Source: Staphylococcus simulans (GTDB lineage Bacteria; Bacillota; Bacilli; Staphylococcales; Staphylococcaceae). From it: DNA of 64,000 nt. The notes under the pieces were generated by a model, which was not told the DNA's origin, ran no database searches, and saw nothing but the letters and a program-made list of their open reading frames with translations. Positions within the stretch are counted from its first letter, which is position 1; each line of letters opens with the position of its first letter. The stretch lies in assembly GCF_002994445.1 (NCBI RefSeq), contig NZ_MRZJ01000005.1:124001-188000 (forward strand), read 5' to 3'. This document shows, in pieces, positions 18,106 through 26,173 of the stretch. The translations under genes were made by a program, and so were the position numbers.

Positions 18106-18861
18106 ATGTTTAGTTTAAATAATCAAATCGCATTCGTGACAGGCGGCGCAAACGGAATCGGCAAAGGTATTTCTGAAACATTGGCAAAAGCAGGCGCAAA
18201 AGTGATTATCGGAGACATTGATGAAACCAACGGCAAACAAACAGCTGAAGCACTTAATGGCGTATTCTTCAAACTCGATGTGACAGACTCAACTCAAGTA
18301 AATAAAGTTGTCGGGGATATCGTTCATCAATTTGGAAAGATTGATATTCTAGCTTCAAATACAGGTGTTTATCCTCAAATCAACATCGAAGATTTAACAG
18401 AAGAAGATTGGGATTATGTACAAAATATCAACTTAAAAGGCACGTTCTTTGTGACACAAGCTGTCTTAAAAGTAATGAAAAAACAAAAATACGGACGTGT
18501 TATCGTGACTTCTTCAGTTACAGGTCCGAATACCGGCTATCCTGGTTGGGCACATTACGGTGCATCAAAAGCTGGACAACTCGGCTTTGTACGCAGTGCC
18601 GCATTAGAATATGCAAAATACGGCATTACTGTAAATGCTGTACAGCCTGGTAATGTATTAACTGAAGGATTAAAAGCTCAAGGCGAGGACTACTTAGAAG
18701 GTACACGCCAGATTATACCGACACATGAGTTAGGCGAACCTGAAGATATAGGTTATGCAGTAGCTTTCTTCGCTTCTAAAGAAGCTAAGTTCATTACTGG
18801 GCAAGCATTGATTATAGATGGCGGCCAAGTATTGCCTGAAGAACCTAGCGGTATCCTATAA
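18106..18861 (+). CDS. Short-chain dehydrogenase/reductase
   Basis: 251 residues. The Rossmann motif is TGGANGIG (about 12-19), with Asp in IIGDIDE favouring NAD(H). The usual NNAG is replaced by SNTG. The catalytic Ser is in TSSVTG and the Tyr-Lys pair in YGASK. The similarity is to FabG-type and polyol/hydroxyacid dehydrogenases, with no clear substrate. ATG at 18106 has AGAGGTG upstream; a TTG two codons earlier is less well placed. It is monocistronic, between the sirtuin and a DJ-1-like gene. Confidence 0.83.
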   Translation: MFSLNNQIAFVTGGANGIGKGISETLAKAGAKVIIGDIDETNGKQTAEALNGVFFKLDVTDSTQVNKVVGDIVHQFGKIDILASNTGVYPQINIEDLTEEDWDYVQNINLKGTFFVTQAVLKVMKKQKYGRVIVTSSVTGPNTGYPGWAHYGASKAGQLGFVRSAALEYAKYGITVNAVQPGNVLTEGLKAQGEDYLEGTRQIIPTHELGEPEDIGYAVAFFASKEAKFITGQALIIDGGQVLPEEPSGIL

Positions 18862-18899
18862 ACAGTAAAATCGCAGTTTTAGAGCTGATATACGCATAA

Positions 18900-18934
18900 A
18901 AATAAGACTACCCTGCACCGGGGTAGTCTTATTT
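18900..18934. terminator. Bidirectional terminator
   Basis: A perfect 14-bp stem, AAATAAGACTACCC with its complement, and a 7-base loop between two converging genes (SDR and DJ-1-like). Confidence 0.88.
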
Positions 18935-18949
18935 CACATACACTGAAAT

Positions 18950-19630
18950 TTATTGACCTAATGCTTTCAACGTATCTAACGCTACTTGTTGTGCAGATTG
19001 AGGGTTTTGACCTGTGATCAGTCTGCCGTCTGCGACAACGAATGATGACCAGTCTTCACCTTTTTCATATTCTCCGCCTTTTTCTTTTAGGGCATCTTCT
19101 AGTAGGAATGGCATGTTTTCTGTCACGCCCATTTGAGATTCCTCACTGTTAGAAAACCCTGCGATTTTTTTACCTTTGATTAAATTTTGGCCATTGTCTT
19201 TAATATTCAATAACCCTGCGGGACCATGGCAGACAGCTGTAACGTAGCCGTTATTTGAATAGATTTTTTCAGCTAGTTCAATTAAGCCTTTATCTTTTTC
19301 AAAGTCCCAAACTACACCATGACCGCCAGCGTAATAAATCACTTCATAGTCCTCTGGATTAACTTCTTCTGGTTTTAATGATTGATGAAGCTTTGTCATG
19401 AATTGATGATCTGTATAATATTTCCAATCCACATCTGTCATGAAGTCTTCAGATAAGCTTGCCGGATCAATCGGCACAAATCCGCCTTTTGGACTCACAT
19501 AATCTACTTCATAACCTGCTTTATAGAACTCATCTGCGAAATGTACAACTTCTCCAAGCCATGCACCTGTGGGATGTTCTAAATCTTTATATTTCGAAAC
19601 ATTTGTGACTGCGACTAAAATCTTTTTCAT
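18950..19630 (-). CDS. DJ-1/PfpI family protein, Hsp31-like (glyoxalase III / protein repair class)
   Basis: 226 residues of the class I glutamine amidotransferase-like fold. The nucleophile elbow TAVCHGPAGLL carries the conserved Cys, and an acidic residue sits in the early strand (DFEKDKGLIEL). YYAGGHGVVWDF upstream and the ITGQNPQSA block near the C terminus are typical of Hsp31-type members, which convert methylglyoxal to lactate or repair glycated proteins. Start ATG at 19630 has AAGAGGTGAG. It is monocistronic. Glyoxalase III activity is inferred from the family. Confidence 0.85.
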   Translation of the reverse strand: MKKILVAVTNVSKYKDLEHPTGAWLGEVVHFADEFYKAGYEVDYVSPKGGFVPIDPASLSEDFMTDVDWKYYTDHQFMTKLHQSLKPEEVNPEDYEVIYYAGGHGVVWDFEKDKGLIELAEKIYSNNGYVTAVCHGPAGLLNIKDNGQNLIKGKKIAGFSNSEESQMGVTENMPFLLEDALKEKGGEYEKGEDWSSFVVADGRLITGQNPQSAQQVALDTLKALGQ

Positions 19631-19956
19631 TTGAGTCTCACCTCTTGTTTATTGATATGTTTCACTTTAACACTGCCTTCCCCTGCAAAAGGAAATGATT
19701 TGCTCAAAATGAAGAAGAAGTTATTGTAAATTTCATGTGTTCATCTTCTCTAAAAAACTCAAAATAACACTTTGTTCATTTTTTTAATTTTAGCCAAAAG
19801 TGCATCAAATCAATGTTTTTGACTATTTTTGACTAAATCTCTAAACCGCGTGAGCACAAGGTTTGATTAAGTTACGTAAACATTATAGAATAATTGTAGA
19901 CAATTTGATTAGTGCAATCATTATTTGTCAAATTACTCAAGTTAGGAGGGATAGAC
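19631..19956. promoter_or_regulatory. Upstream region of the LLM oxidoreductase gene with dyads and a tandem repeat
   Basis: A 326-base gap between the DJ-1-like gene and the luciferase-like gene. It contains a perfect 10-base tandem duplication, TTTTTGACTA twice at 19816-19835. A plausible promoter is TTGATT at 19863 and TAGAAT at 19886 (17-base spacing). An inverted repeat AATTGT-AG-ACAATT at 19892-19905 lies just after the -10, and a second dyad TGATT-AGTGC-AATCA is at 19906-19920. The dyads are well placed for a repressor; the regulator is unknown. Confidence 0.5.
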
Positions 19957-20925
19957 GTGACAACTATTCAACAACACAACGGCTTTAAACGCACCTTTCA
20001 AAAAGGACATCTTACTTTAGGTTTAAGTATTCCTTTTGATGATAATGATTCAGTTGCGTTAGCGTTTGAGCAACAAGCACAGTTGGCACAGCTTGCGGAA
20101 AACTTAGGATTTACCAGCCTATTTGTACGAGACAATCCATTATACAGTCCGCATTTAGGCAAAGTCACCACAAACTACGATCCGTTTGTATTCTTAACGT
20201 ATCTCAGTGCCAAAACCAATAAGATTGCGCTCGGAACAGCAAGTATTGTTGCGACATTGCGTCATCCGATTCATGTAGCCAAAGCTGCAGCAACTCTTGA
20301 CTTGGTATCTGGCGAGCGCTTATTAATGGGACTTGCGACTGGAGACCGTTCTTTTGAGTTTCCAGCTTTCAAAGTCGAAACGAAAGACTTGCATATCCGC
20401 TTCAAAGACGCAGTCGCGTCTTTAAACGCATTATGGCAAGCACATTCTCCAGAGATTTCAAACTCTATCTTTGAGTTATACGAAGACTCAGGACTGCAAG
20501 TATTGCCGAAGCATCATCACATACCGATATTTGCGACAGGCAACGCAAAGCAAGACTTGAACTGGATTAAAGAAAATATGGATGGCTGGATGTTCTATCC
20601 CCAAGAATTCCAACTTCAAAAAGCCTTATTAGAGGCATGGCATGACAACGATGAATTCAAACCATTCATGCATCCATTAGTCATAGATTTATCCAAAGAT
20701 CCAAACGAAAAAATCAAACCTGTTAAAGGCGGCTATAGACTAGGCAGAAACACATTGATTAACGTGTTGAAAGCTTATGAACGAATCGGTACTAATCACA
20801 TCATGCTGAAACTCGATACACATGAGAGAACGTACCAAGATATTATGAACGAATTGGGCGATTATGTGATTCCGCATTTCCCACCAAATGATTTCAAGGA
20901 GGAACCTACAATATGGAACTATTAG
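19957..20925 (+). CDS. LLM-class flavin-dependent oxidoreductase (luciferase-like)
   Basis: 322 residues of the bacterial luciferase-like TIM-barrel family. It shows the N-terminal strand LTLGLSIPFDD, FVRDNPLY, a typical LGTASIVATLRHPIHVAKAAATLDLVSG core (about 95-125), and GLATGDRSFEFPAF. Members use FMNH2 or F420; staphylococci lack F420, so FMN is likely. The substrate is unknown. GTG at 19957 is chosen because AGGAGGG lies directly upstream; the frame is open from 19912. The gene overlaps the next by 13 bases, so translation is probably coupled. Confidence 0.84.
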   Translation: MTTIQQHNGFKRTFQKGHLTLGLSIPFDDNDSVALAFEQQAQLAQLAENLGFTSLFVRDNPLYSPHLGKVTTNYDPFVFLTYLSAKTNKIALGTASIVATLRHPIHVAKAAATLDLVSGERLLMGLATGDRSFEFPAFKVETKDLHIRFKDAVASLNALWQAHSPEISNSIFELYEDSGLQVLPKHHHIPIFATGNAKQDLNWIKENMDGWMFYPQEFQLQKALLEAWHDNDEFKPFMHPLVIDLSKDPNEKIKPVKGGYRLGRNTLINVLKAYERIGTNHIMLKLDTHERTYQDIMNELGDYVIPHFPPNDFKEEPTIWNY

Positions 20926-21152
20926 ATAGAATTAATACACTTGCAAATAAAGAAAAAGAAGTAACACTAAGTACTGAAGAAAAACAAGAACAACATGAAT
21001 TGAGACAAGAATACCTTAAAATGATTCGCGGCCAAGTGGTCAGCACATTCTCAACATTAAAAGTTGTAGACCCGCTTGGTGAAGACGTTACACCAGATAA
21101 AATCTATAACTTACGCGAAGAAATGGGTACTTTAGACTTAAAACCTGAATAA
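20913..21152 (+). CDS. DUF896 / UPF0291 small protein
   Basis: A 79-residue, highly charged, mostly helical cytoplasmic protein beginning MELLDRINTLANKEKE. The DPLGEDVTPDKIYNLR block matches the DUF896 family (YnzC-like). The function is unknown. AAGGAGG precedes the ATG within the last codons of the oxidoreductase gene. The coupling to an LLM oxidoreductase is notable because DUF896 genes are usually found elsewhere. Confidence 0.85.
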   Translation: MELLDRINTLANKEKEVTLSTEEKQEQHELRQEYLKMIRGQVVSTFSTLKVVDPLGEDVTPDKIYNLREEMGTLDLKPE

Positions 21153-21188
21153 GCAAAATAAAATAGATGAATAATAAATCTGGATAGT

Positions 21189-21233
21189 AACGGGTTGGAC
21201 ACTTCTGATAGAGGCATCCAACCCGTTTTCTTT
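21189..21233 (+). terminator. Terminator after the DUF896 gene
   Basis: A perfect 11-bp stem, AACGGGTTGGA with its complement, a 17-base loop and a T-rich tail (TTTTCTTTT). Confidence 0.85.
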
Positions 21234-21236
21234 TGC

Positions 21237-21818
21237 TTAAGCAGGATGAATAGCTTCCACAAACGTAAAAGTTTCATCCTCATATTCAAATTTTAAAATA
21301 CAGCAGTTTGTAATTTTGATTTGTTTGACCGCTTCTACCGGCAAACAATGATGTGCAAATAGGAATAAAATATCTCCATGACTTGCTGCTACGACATTTT
21401 GATGCGGTGTCTCTTTTACAACTTGATGCAAAGTCTTTACTGTACGTGTTTGAACCTCTTCCACAGTTTCCCCGCCATAAGCCGCAAAGAAATCCCCCAA
21501 ATCTACTACCCCATTTGGATGCGGAGGATTCAACAGCTCCGACTCCCCTTCAAACAAACCATAATTCCATTCTTTAATTCCTTTTAATCTCGTATAAGGT
21601 TCATCAGGGAATAAAATTTCTAACGTGTCAGATGCGCGTTCTTGTGTAGATGAAAACAATGCATAGTCTGTCAGATTTAATTGATCAAAATACAGCTTAG
21701 CCTTTGCGGCTTGCTGCTTTCCTAATTCAGTTAAAGGCGAATCTGATGCACCTTGAATTTGGTGTTTCTTGTTAAACAAAGTTTGTCCGTGTCTGATTAA
21801 ATATAATGTCTTTTTCAT
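21237..21818 (-). CDS. Histidine phosphatase superfamily protein (phosphoglycerate mutase-like)
   Basis: 193 residues. The phosphoacceptor motif LIRHGQTLFN is near residue 9 and the second catalytic His is in VAASHGDIL. KEWNYGLFEGE carries the conserved acidic loop. The size and motifs fit the cofactor-dependent mutase-like phosphatases rather than a glycolytic GpmA. The substrate is unknown. ATG at 21818 follows GAGGAGCAG. Confidence 0.85.
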   Translation of the reverse strand: MKKTLYLIRHGQTLFNKKHQIQGASDSPLTELGKQQAAKAKLYFDQLNLTDYALFSSTQERASDTLEILFPDEPYTRLKGIKEWNYGLFEGESELLNPPHPNGVVDLGDFFAAYGGETVEEVQTRTVKTLHQVVKETPHQNVVAASHGDILFLFAHHCLPVEAVKQIKITNCCILKFEYEDETFTFVEAIHPA

Positions 21819-22115
21819 GATTGTCTGCTCCTCATTTTAGTCCTTTCATCATTTGTATCGCTGTAGCTGTACTAAAAATGATGGGTGTTCCCTTTCATCA
21901 TAACGAATCTCTTCTATATACGGTAATGGATTTTATTACGATTTTGATACATCTTTCATCAAGTATTCTCCAACCGTTTATACATTTTGTTCATTTCGTA
22001 CAAATTAAAGCAATGAATTTATCATTTTATGCACTTCTATTATTTCAATTCCATGATAAGCTAAAAATAAATATTGTGAATGTTTTCACAAATTAAATAT
22101 AAGGAGCGATTGAGT
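21819..22115. other. Non-coding gap before the hydroxyacid dehydrogenase gene
   Basis: About 300 AT-rich bases between two divergent genes. A 91-codon frame on the plus strand lacks a ribosome binding site and looks random. The promoters of both flanking genes must lie here. I see no strong dyad. Confidence 0.4.
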
Positions 22116-23072
22116 ATGACAAAAGTATTAGTAGCAGGTGCAATTCCAGAGGCGGGATTAAATCAACTGAAAGCACAATTTGAAGTAGATATGTATACTG
22201 GAGACAAATTAATTACTGAAGACGAATTAATCGAACGTATTAAAGATGCAGACGGCTTAATCAGTTTATTATCCACAAATGTAAGCGAAAAAGTCATTGA
22301 AGCTGCACCGAACTTAAAAATTATCGCAAACTATGGTGCGGGATTCAACAATATTGACATTCAAGCAGCAAGAGCACGCGGCATCGATGTTACTAATACA
22401 CCGATTGCTTCCACTAATGCCACAGCTGACCTGACAATAGGTATCTTATTAGCTGTAGCACGCCGTATCCCTGAAGGCGATCAATTATGCCGCACAAAAG
22501 GCTTCAACGGCTGGTCCCCGCTCTTCTTCCGCGGACGTGAAGTATCAGGCAAAACAATCGGTATCATCGGTCTGGGTGAAATCGGTTCTGCAGTTGCACG
22601 ACGTGCAAAAGGTTTCGATATGGATATTCTATACTCTGGTCCATCACGTCATGAAGATAAGGAACAAGAACTCGGTGCACGCTATGTTTCGCAAGATGAA
22701 CTGTTGAAACAAGCAGACTTCGTCACAATCAACTGTTCTTACAATGAAAGCATGCGCCACATGATTGATTATAACGAAATTAAAAAGATGCAGCCTACTG
22801 CGTACTTAATCAACGCATCGAGAGGTCCGATTGTTTATGAAGCTGAATTAGTCAAAGCCTTGCAAGACGGATTAATCGAAGGTGCCGCATTAGACGTCTT
22901 CGAATTCGAACCAGAAATTACTGAAGAACTGAAATCTATGGATAACGTTGTGATTACACCGCATATCGGCAATGCGACATTCGAAGCACGTGATATGATG
23001 GCTGAAATTGCGGCAGGTAACGTTGTCAAAGCACTCACAGGCGAAACACCGGATTATATTGTAAATAAATAG
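22116..23072 (+). CDS. D-2-hydroxyacid dehydrogenase (glyoxylate/hydroxypyruvate reductase-like)
   Basis: 318 residues. The NAD-binding motif GIIGLGEIGSAVARR is near residue 150. The catalytic set is Arg in NASRGPIV, Glu in FEFEPE and His in ITPHIGN. YGAGFNNIDIQAARARGI is a typical substrate-domain segment. It reduces a 2-keto acid to the D-2-hydroxyacid; glyoxylate or hydroxypyruvate is most likely. ATG at 22116 with AAGGAGCG upstream is preferred over a start 12 codons earlier. A cupin gene follows after 12 bases. Confidence 0.88.
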   Translation: MTKVLVAGAIPEAGLNQLKAQFEVDMYTGDKLITEDELIERIKDADGLISLLSTNVSEKVIEAAPNLKIIANYGAGFNNIDIQAARARGIDVTNTPIASTNATADLTIGILLAVARRIPEGDQLCRTKGFNGWSPLFFRGREVSGKTIGIIGLGEIGSAVARRAKGFDMDILYSGPSRHEDKEQELGARYVSQDELLKQADFVTINCSYNESMRHMIDYNEIKKMQPTAYLINASRGPIVYEAELVKALQDGLIEGAALDVFEFEPEITEELKSMDNVVITPHIGNATFEARDMMAEIAAGNVVKALTGETPDYIVNK

Positions 23073-23084
23073 GAGTGATAACCA

Positions 23085-23444
23085 ATGGTCGACACACAAC
23101 AACGCTTTTTTAACATGGAAGATTTACCACGCTTCTCAGAGGAGGAAGCACAAAAAACTGTCTTTTATCAATCTGAACATTCTGCAGGTGCCGTTTGGTG
23201 CATGAAACCCGGCCAATACTTGCAATGTCATACCCACCAAAACGCAGATGATGTATGGATCGTGACACAAGGCGAAGGCACATTTTATACAAATGACGGA
23301 CGAGAAAGAACCATCAAAGCGGGCGATATCATTGTATCATTACCTGGCGAAGCACACGGTATGACTAATACTGGTGATGAAGACTTTATCATGCTTGGTT
23401 TCGCTACACCGATGCCTTTAGACTTCATCCCTTATGTAAACTAA
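23085..23444 (+). CDS. Cupin-domain protein
   Basis: 119 residues with one conserved beta-barrel. Metal ligands are in the first cupin motif (CHTHQNADDVWIVTQGEG) and the second (LPGEAHGMTNTG), so a metal-binding fold is likely. TAGGAGTG precedes the ATG. The close spacing after the hydroxyacid dehydrogenase and the shared terminator indicate a two-gene operon. The substrate is unknown. Confidence 0.83.
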   Translation: MVDTQQRFFNMEDLPRFSEEEAQKTVFYQSEHSAGAVWCMKPGQYLQCHTHQNADDVWIVTQGEGTFYTNDGRERTIKAGDIIVSLPGEAHGMTNTGDEDFIMLGFATPMPLDFIPYVN

Positions 23445-23489
23445 GCGAATTTTATAATTACCATTTTATAATCAACCTCCAAAACTTGA

Positions 23490-23530
23490 GATGAATGATG
23501 TTGCTGAAAGGACGTCATTCATCTTTTTTA
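23490..23530 (+). terminator. Terminator of the hydroxyacid dehydrogenase-cupin operon
   Basis: A 12-bp stem, GATGAATGATGT with ACGTCATTCATC (one G-U pair), a 10-base loop and six T residues. Confidence 0.88.
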
Positions 23531-23624
23531 TGTGTAATTGACACTGACTTCGAATTTCTTGTCTCATAGAATGAACAGACATGCTAAGATAGAGGCATTA
23601 CTATTTTCAAGGGAGTGCTCGATT

Positions 23625-24245
23625 ATGGATCCGCTTATCAGTTTTATACTTATTTCACTACTCATCATTATTATTCCTGGTCCTGACTTCTTCATCGTTG
23701 CGACCAATACGATGAAAGGCAGTACTAAAAATGGAATTATGTCAGCCCTAGGCATATCGAGTGCACATGTGGTCTATTCATCCATCGCCGCTCTTGGCTT
23801 GATCTTTATACTCACGAGTTCGTATTATGCATTTACAGCCATCAAATTCCTGGGTGCCGTCTATATTGCGTATCTAGGTGTTAAAACTATATTGAATGCA
23901 CGTAAAACCAGTAAGATTACGACTTCAAGCTATCCCATCAGGCATATCAGTTTGTTTAAATCATTCAGACAAGGCTTCATGAGTACCATACTTAATCCGA
24001 AAGCTATCCTCTTCTACATCTCAGTCTTGCCTCAATTTGTGACTAAGGATGAAGGTTCTTTGAAAATCATTTTCTTATCTGCACTCTTTATCGCTATTGT
24101 CTTTATTTGGTTCTTTTTATGCAGCTTCTTATTCACACACATTAAGAAATTATTTAATCAGCCGCTCTTTAAATCTATCTTTGATTATGTAGTAGGTGTT
24201 ATTTTAATCGGGCTTGCGGTCAGTATATTAAAGTTCGAGCAGTAA
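23625..24245 (+). CDS. LysE/RhtB-family amino acid exporter
   Basis: 206 residues with six predicted membrane segments. The N-terminal IIIIPGPDFFIVATNTMKGS is the LysE/RhtB family hallmark, and GFMSTILNPKAILFYISVLPQF the second conserved block. These transporters export amino acids or derivatives; the substrate is not known. ATG at 23625 with GGGAG upstream is chosen; the frame is open 29 codons further upstream without a good ribosome binding site. Confidence 0.85.
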   Translation: MDPLISFILISLLIIIIPGPDFFIVATNTMKGSTKNGIMSALGISSAHVVYSSIAALGLIFILTSSYYAFTAIKFLGAVYIAYLGVKTILNARKTSKITTSSYPIRHISLFKSFRQGFMSTILNPKAILFYISVLPQFVTKDEGSLKIIFLSALFIAIVFIWFFLCSFLFTHIKKLFNQPLFKSIFDYVVGVILIGLAVSILKFEQ

Positions 24246-24315
24246 CATATGAAGCATAGAAATCTGTTAAACGGCTAATATATAAGCAAGGTATTTTCAG
24301 AAAGAAGTGAGTCAG

Positions 24316-24837
24316 ATGGATATAACAAGAGGGATTAATCATATTGGATTAACAGTACCAGACATAGAAGCTGCGACACAATTCTTTAAAGCAGGTTTAG
24401 ACGGTAAGGTGGCTTACGACAGTCAAACAGAAATGGATCCGCTCAGAGGCGGTAAAGCAGTAGAACGCTTTTTAGACCTTGAACAAGGCGCTAAAATCAT
24501 CAAAAAACGCATGATGGTCTTCGGGAACGGTCCTAATATAGAAATGTTTGAATTTGTGAATGCTCATCAGCAAAAGCCAAGTGCTTTGCAAGACATTGGT
24601 TTTACACATATTTCCTTTTATGTAGACGATTTTGATAAAGCACTGCATCAAATCATACAAGCCGGCGGAGAACCTGTCTCAGAACCTCATGAGAACACAC
24701 GCTATGAAGATACACTAGGTAATCAAACAATCTATATCAAAGCACCTTGGGGCAGCTTAATTGAATTACAGACATTGCCTCATGGCTATTATTATCCAAA
24801 AGAGAGTGAAGCTGAAGTCTTCATACCGAAAGAATAA
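24316..24837 (+). CDS. VOC (glyoxalase/bleomycin-resistance/dioxygenase) superfamily protein
   Basis: 173 residues with two beta-alpha-beta-beta-beta modules. The first starts INHIGLTVPDIEAATQFF with a metal-ligand His; the second contains FTHISFYVDDFDKAL and ends SLIELQTLPHG with an acidic ligand. Glyoxalase I-like or dioxygenase-like activity is possible but not provable. ATG at 24316 is preferred to GTG three codons earlier. Confidence 0.8.
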   Translation: MDITRGINHIGLTVPDIEAATQFFKAGLDGKVAYDSQTEMDPLRGGKAVERFLDLEQGAKIIKKRMMVFGNGPNIEMFEFVNAHQQKPSALQDIGFTHISFYVDDFDKALHQIIQAGGEPVSEPHENTRYEDTLGNQTIYIKAPWGSLIELQTLPHGYYYPKESEAEVFIPKE

Positions 24838-24867
24838 ACACATTTAAACATCTTATATATTACCTTT

Positions 24868-24908
24868 GAAGTACCTATGCTTAAATCAAAGCATGGGTGC
24901 TTCTTTGT
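24868..24908 (+). terminator. Terminator after VOC gene
   Basis: GAAGTACCTATGCTT pairs imperfectly with AAAGCATGGGTGCTTC around a short loop, then TTTGTTT. Confidence 0.75.
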
Positions 24909-25016
24909 TTATTCACATGAAATAAAACAAGTCATAAATCTCGGTTTCAGTATACTTTCAAACAGTGTTTAATACTTTAACTCCTAAATTTTACTATTCA
25001 ATGAACATGCAATTCA

Positions 25017-25074
25017 TTTCTAAGACGGCAAAGCAAAACCTATATACCCTCTCACTATCTTATTGTCTTAGAAA
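25017..25074. repeat. Long-spaced inverted repeat upstream of the PanE-like gene
   Basis: Perfect 10-base arms, TTTCTAAGAC at 25017-25026 and GTCTTAGAAA at 25065-25074, flank 38 bases. It lies in a 326-base gap before the PanE-like gene and could be an operator pair or a stem-loop. Confidence 0.5.
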
Positions 25075-25163
25075 CATCTGTTATTTCAAATAATAGTAGG
25101 GTATTTATATATAATGACAATATTATTATTAGGATAATTTTATTATTTTAGGGGTGAAGCGTT

Positions 25164-26096
25164 ATGTATAAAGTAGGAATCGCTGGCGCAGGTGCGATGG
25201 GAGGACGCATCGGGGTCTCTATCAAAGAAGCAGGTTATGACGTGACATTAATTGATAACTGGGAAGAACATGTGAATCGTATCAATGCACAAGGCATGGA
25301 AGTACAAACTGAAACAGATACGTATACTGTTGAAATTCCAGCAGTGCTTTCTAAAGATGTGAATGAGCAGTTTGATTTGATTGTTATTTTGACGAAATCC
25401 ATGCAGTCAGAAGCTATGCTTGAACACTTGCAGTCGATCGGCTGTATCCATGATGAAACAGCTATCTTAAGTATGATGAATGGTTTAGGCCATGAAGAGC
25501 GTCTATCGAAATTCGTGCCGATGTCTCAAATTTATCTTGCGGTCACAATGTGGACTGCTGGACTGCGCGGTCCTGGACAATTGTTACTAGAAGGAAACGG
25601 TACGATTGATTTGCAGCGTGCTGATGGAGAGAAAGATGCACGTACAGATTTCATTTTAAATGTACTCAATGAAGCTGGACTTCATGCTCAAATTAGCGAA
25701 GATGTCTTTAAATCCATTTGGTCTAAAGCCACGTTAAATAGTGTATTGAACCCGCTCTGTACGATCTTAGATAAGACCATTTACGAATTCGGCAGTTATC
25801 CAGAGTCTCAACAAATGATTGTGCCGCTAATTGAAGAAATCGTAACTGTCGCAAAAGCAAAAGGTGTTGAATTAGACAGTACAGAACTCTTAAATAAAAT
25901 CGAGGCGGCCTATCCTAAAGAGACACAAGGTCTGCATTATCCATCTATGCATCAAGACTATAACAATGGCCGTCTGACTGAAATCGACTACCTCAACGGA
26001 CAAGTCGCAGCTTATGGTCAAGCACTCAATGTCCCTACACCATTGAATACAATGATTACACATCTGATACATCAATTAGAAATGAAAATACAATAA
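25164..26096 (+). CDS. Ketopantoate reductase-like (2-dehydropantoate 2-reductase family) protein
   Basis: 310 residues. The N-terminal dinucleotide-binding motif is GAGAMGGRIG (about 7-16), followed by VTLIDNW. The C-terminal helical domain contains WSKATLNSVLNPLCTIL with the family's catalytic Lys and Asn, and GLHYPSMHQDYNNGRLTEID. NADPH-dependent reduction of ketopantoate to pantoate would feed pantothenate synthesis, but no panB or panC lies nearby, so another 2-keto acid is possible. ATG at 25164 follows GGGGTG. Confidence 0.85.
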   Translation: MYKVGIAGAGAMGGRIGVSIKEAGYDVTLIDNWEEHVNRINAQGMEVQTETDTYTVEIPAVLSKDVNEQFDLIVILTKSMQSEAMLEHLQSIGCIHDETAILSMMNGLGHEERLSKFVPMSQIYLAVTMWTAGLRGPGQLLLEGNGTIDLQRADGEKDARTDFILNVLNEAGLHAQISEDVFKSIWSKATLNSVLNPLCTILDKTIYEFGSYPESQQMIVPLIEEIVTVAKAKGVELDSTELLNKIEAAYPKETQGLHYPSMHQDYNNGRLTEIDYLNGQVAAYGQALNVPTPLNTMITHLIHQLEMKIQ

Positions 26097-26098
26097 TA

Positions 26099-26146
26099 AG
26101 CCATAAGAATAGAAGCGTGCCGTGCACTGCTTCTATTTTTATGGCT
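26099..26146. terminator. Terminator between PanE-like and nuclease genes
   Basis: An 18-bp stem AGCCATAAGAATAGAAGC with its near-complement and a 12-base loop. It is placed between converging genes. Confidence 0.75.
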
Positions 26147-26173
26147 AGTATCACTTATAAAGAAATTCATACA

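Noticed and set aside
19816-19835. A 10-base tandem repeat as a possible CRISPR or satellite
   Set aside because: Only two copies of a T-rich unit are present; no array or spacer pattern exists. No CRISPR array was seen anywhere in the window.
21821-22096. A 91-codon plus-strand frame in the gap before the hydroxyacid dehydrogenase
   Set aside because: No ribosome binding site, no family features; its hydrophobic composition fits AT-rich non-coding DNA.
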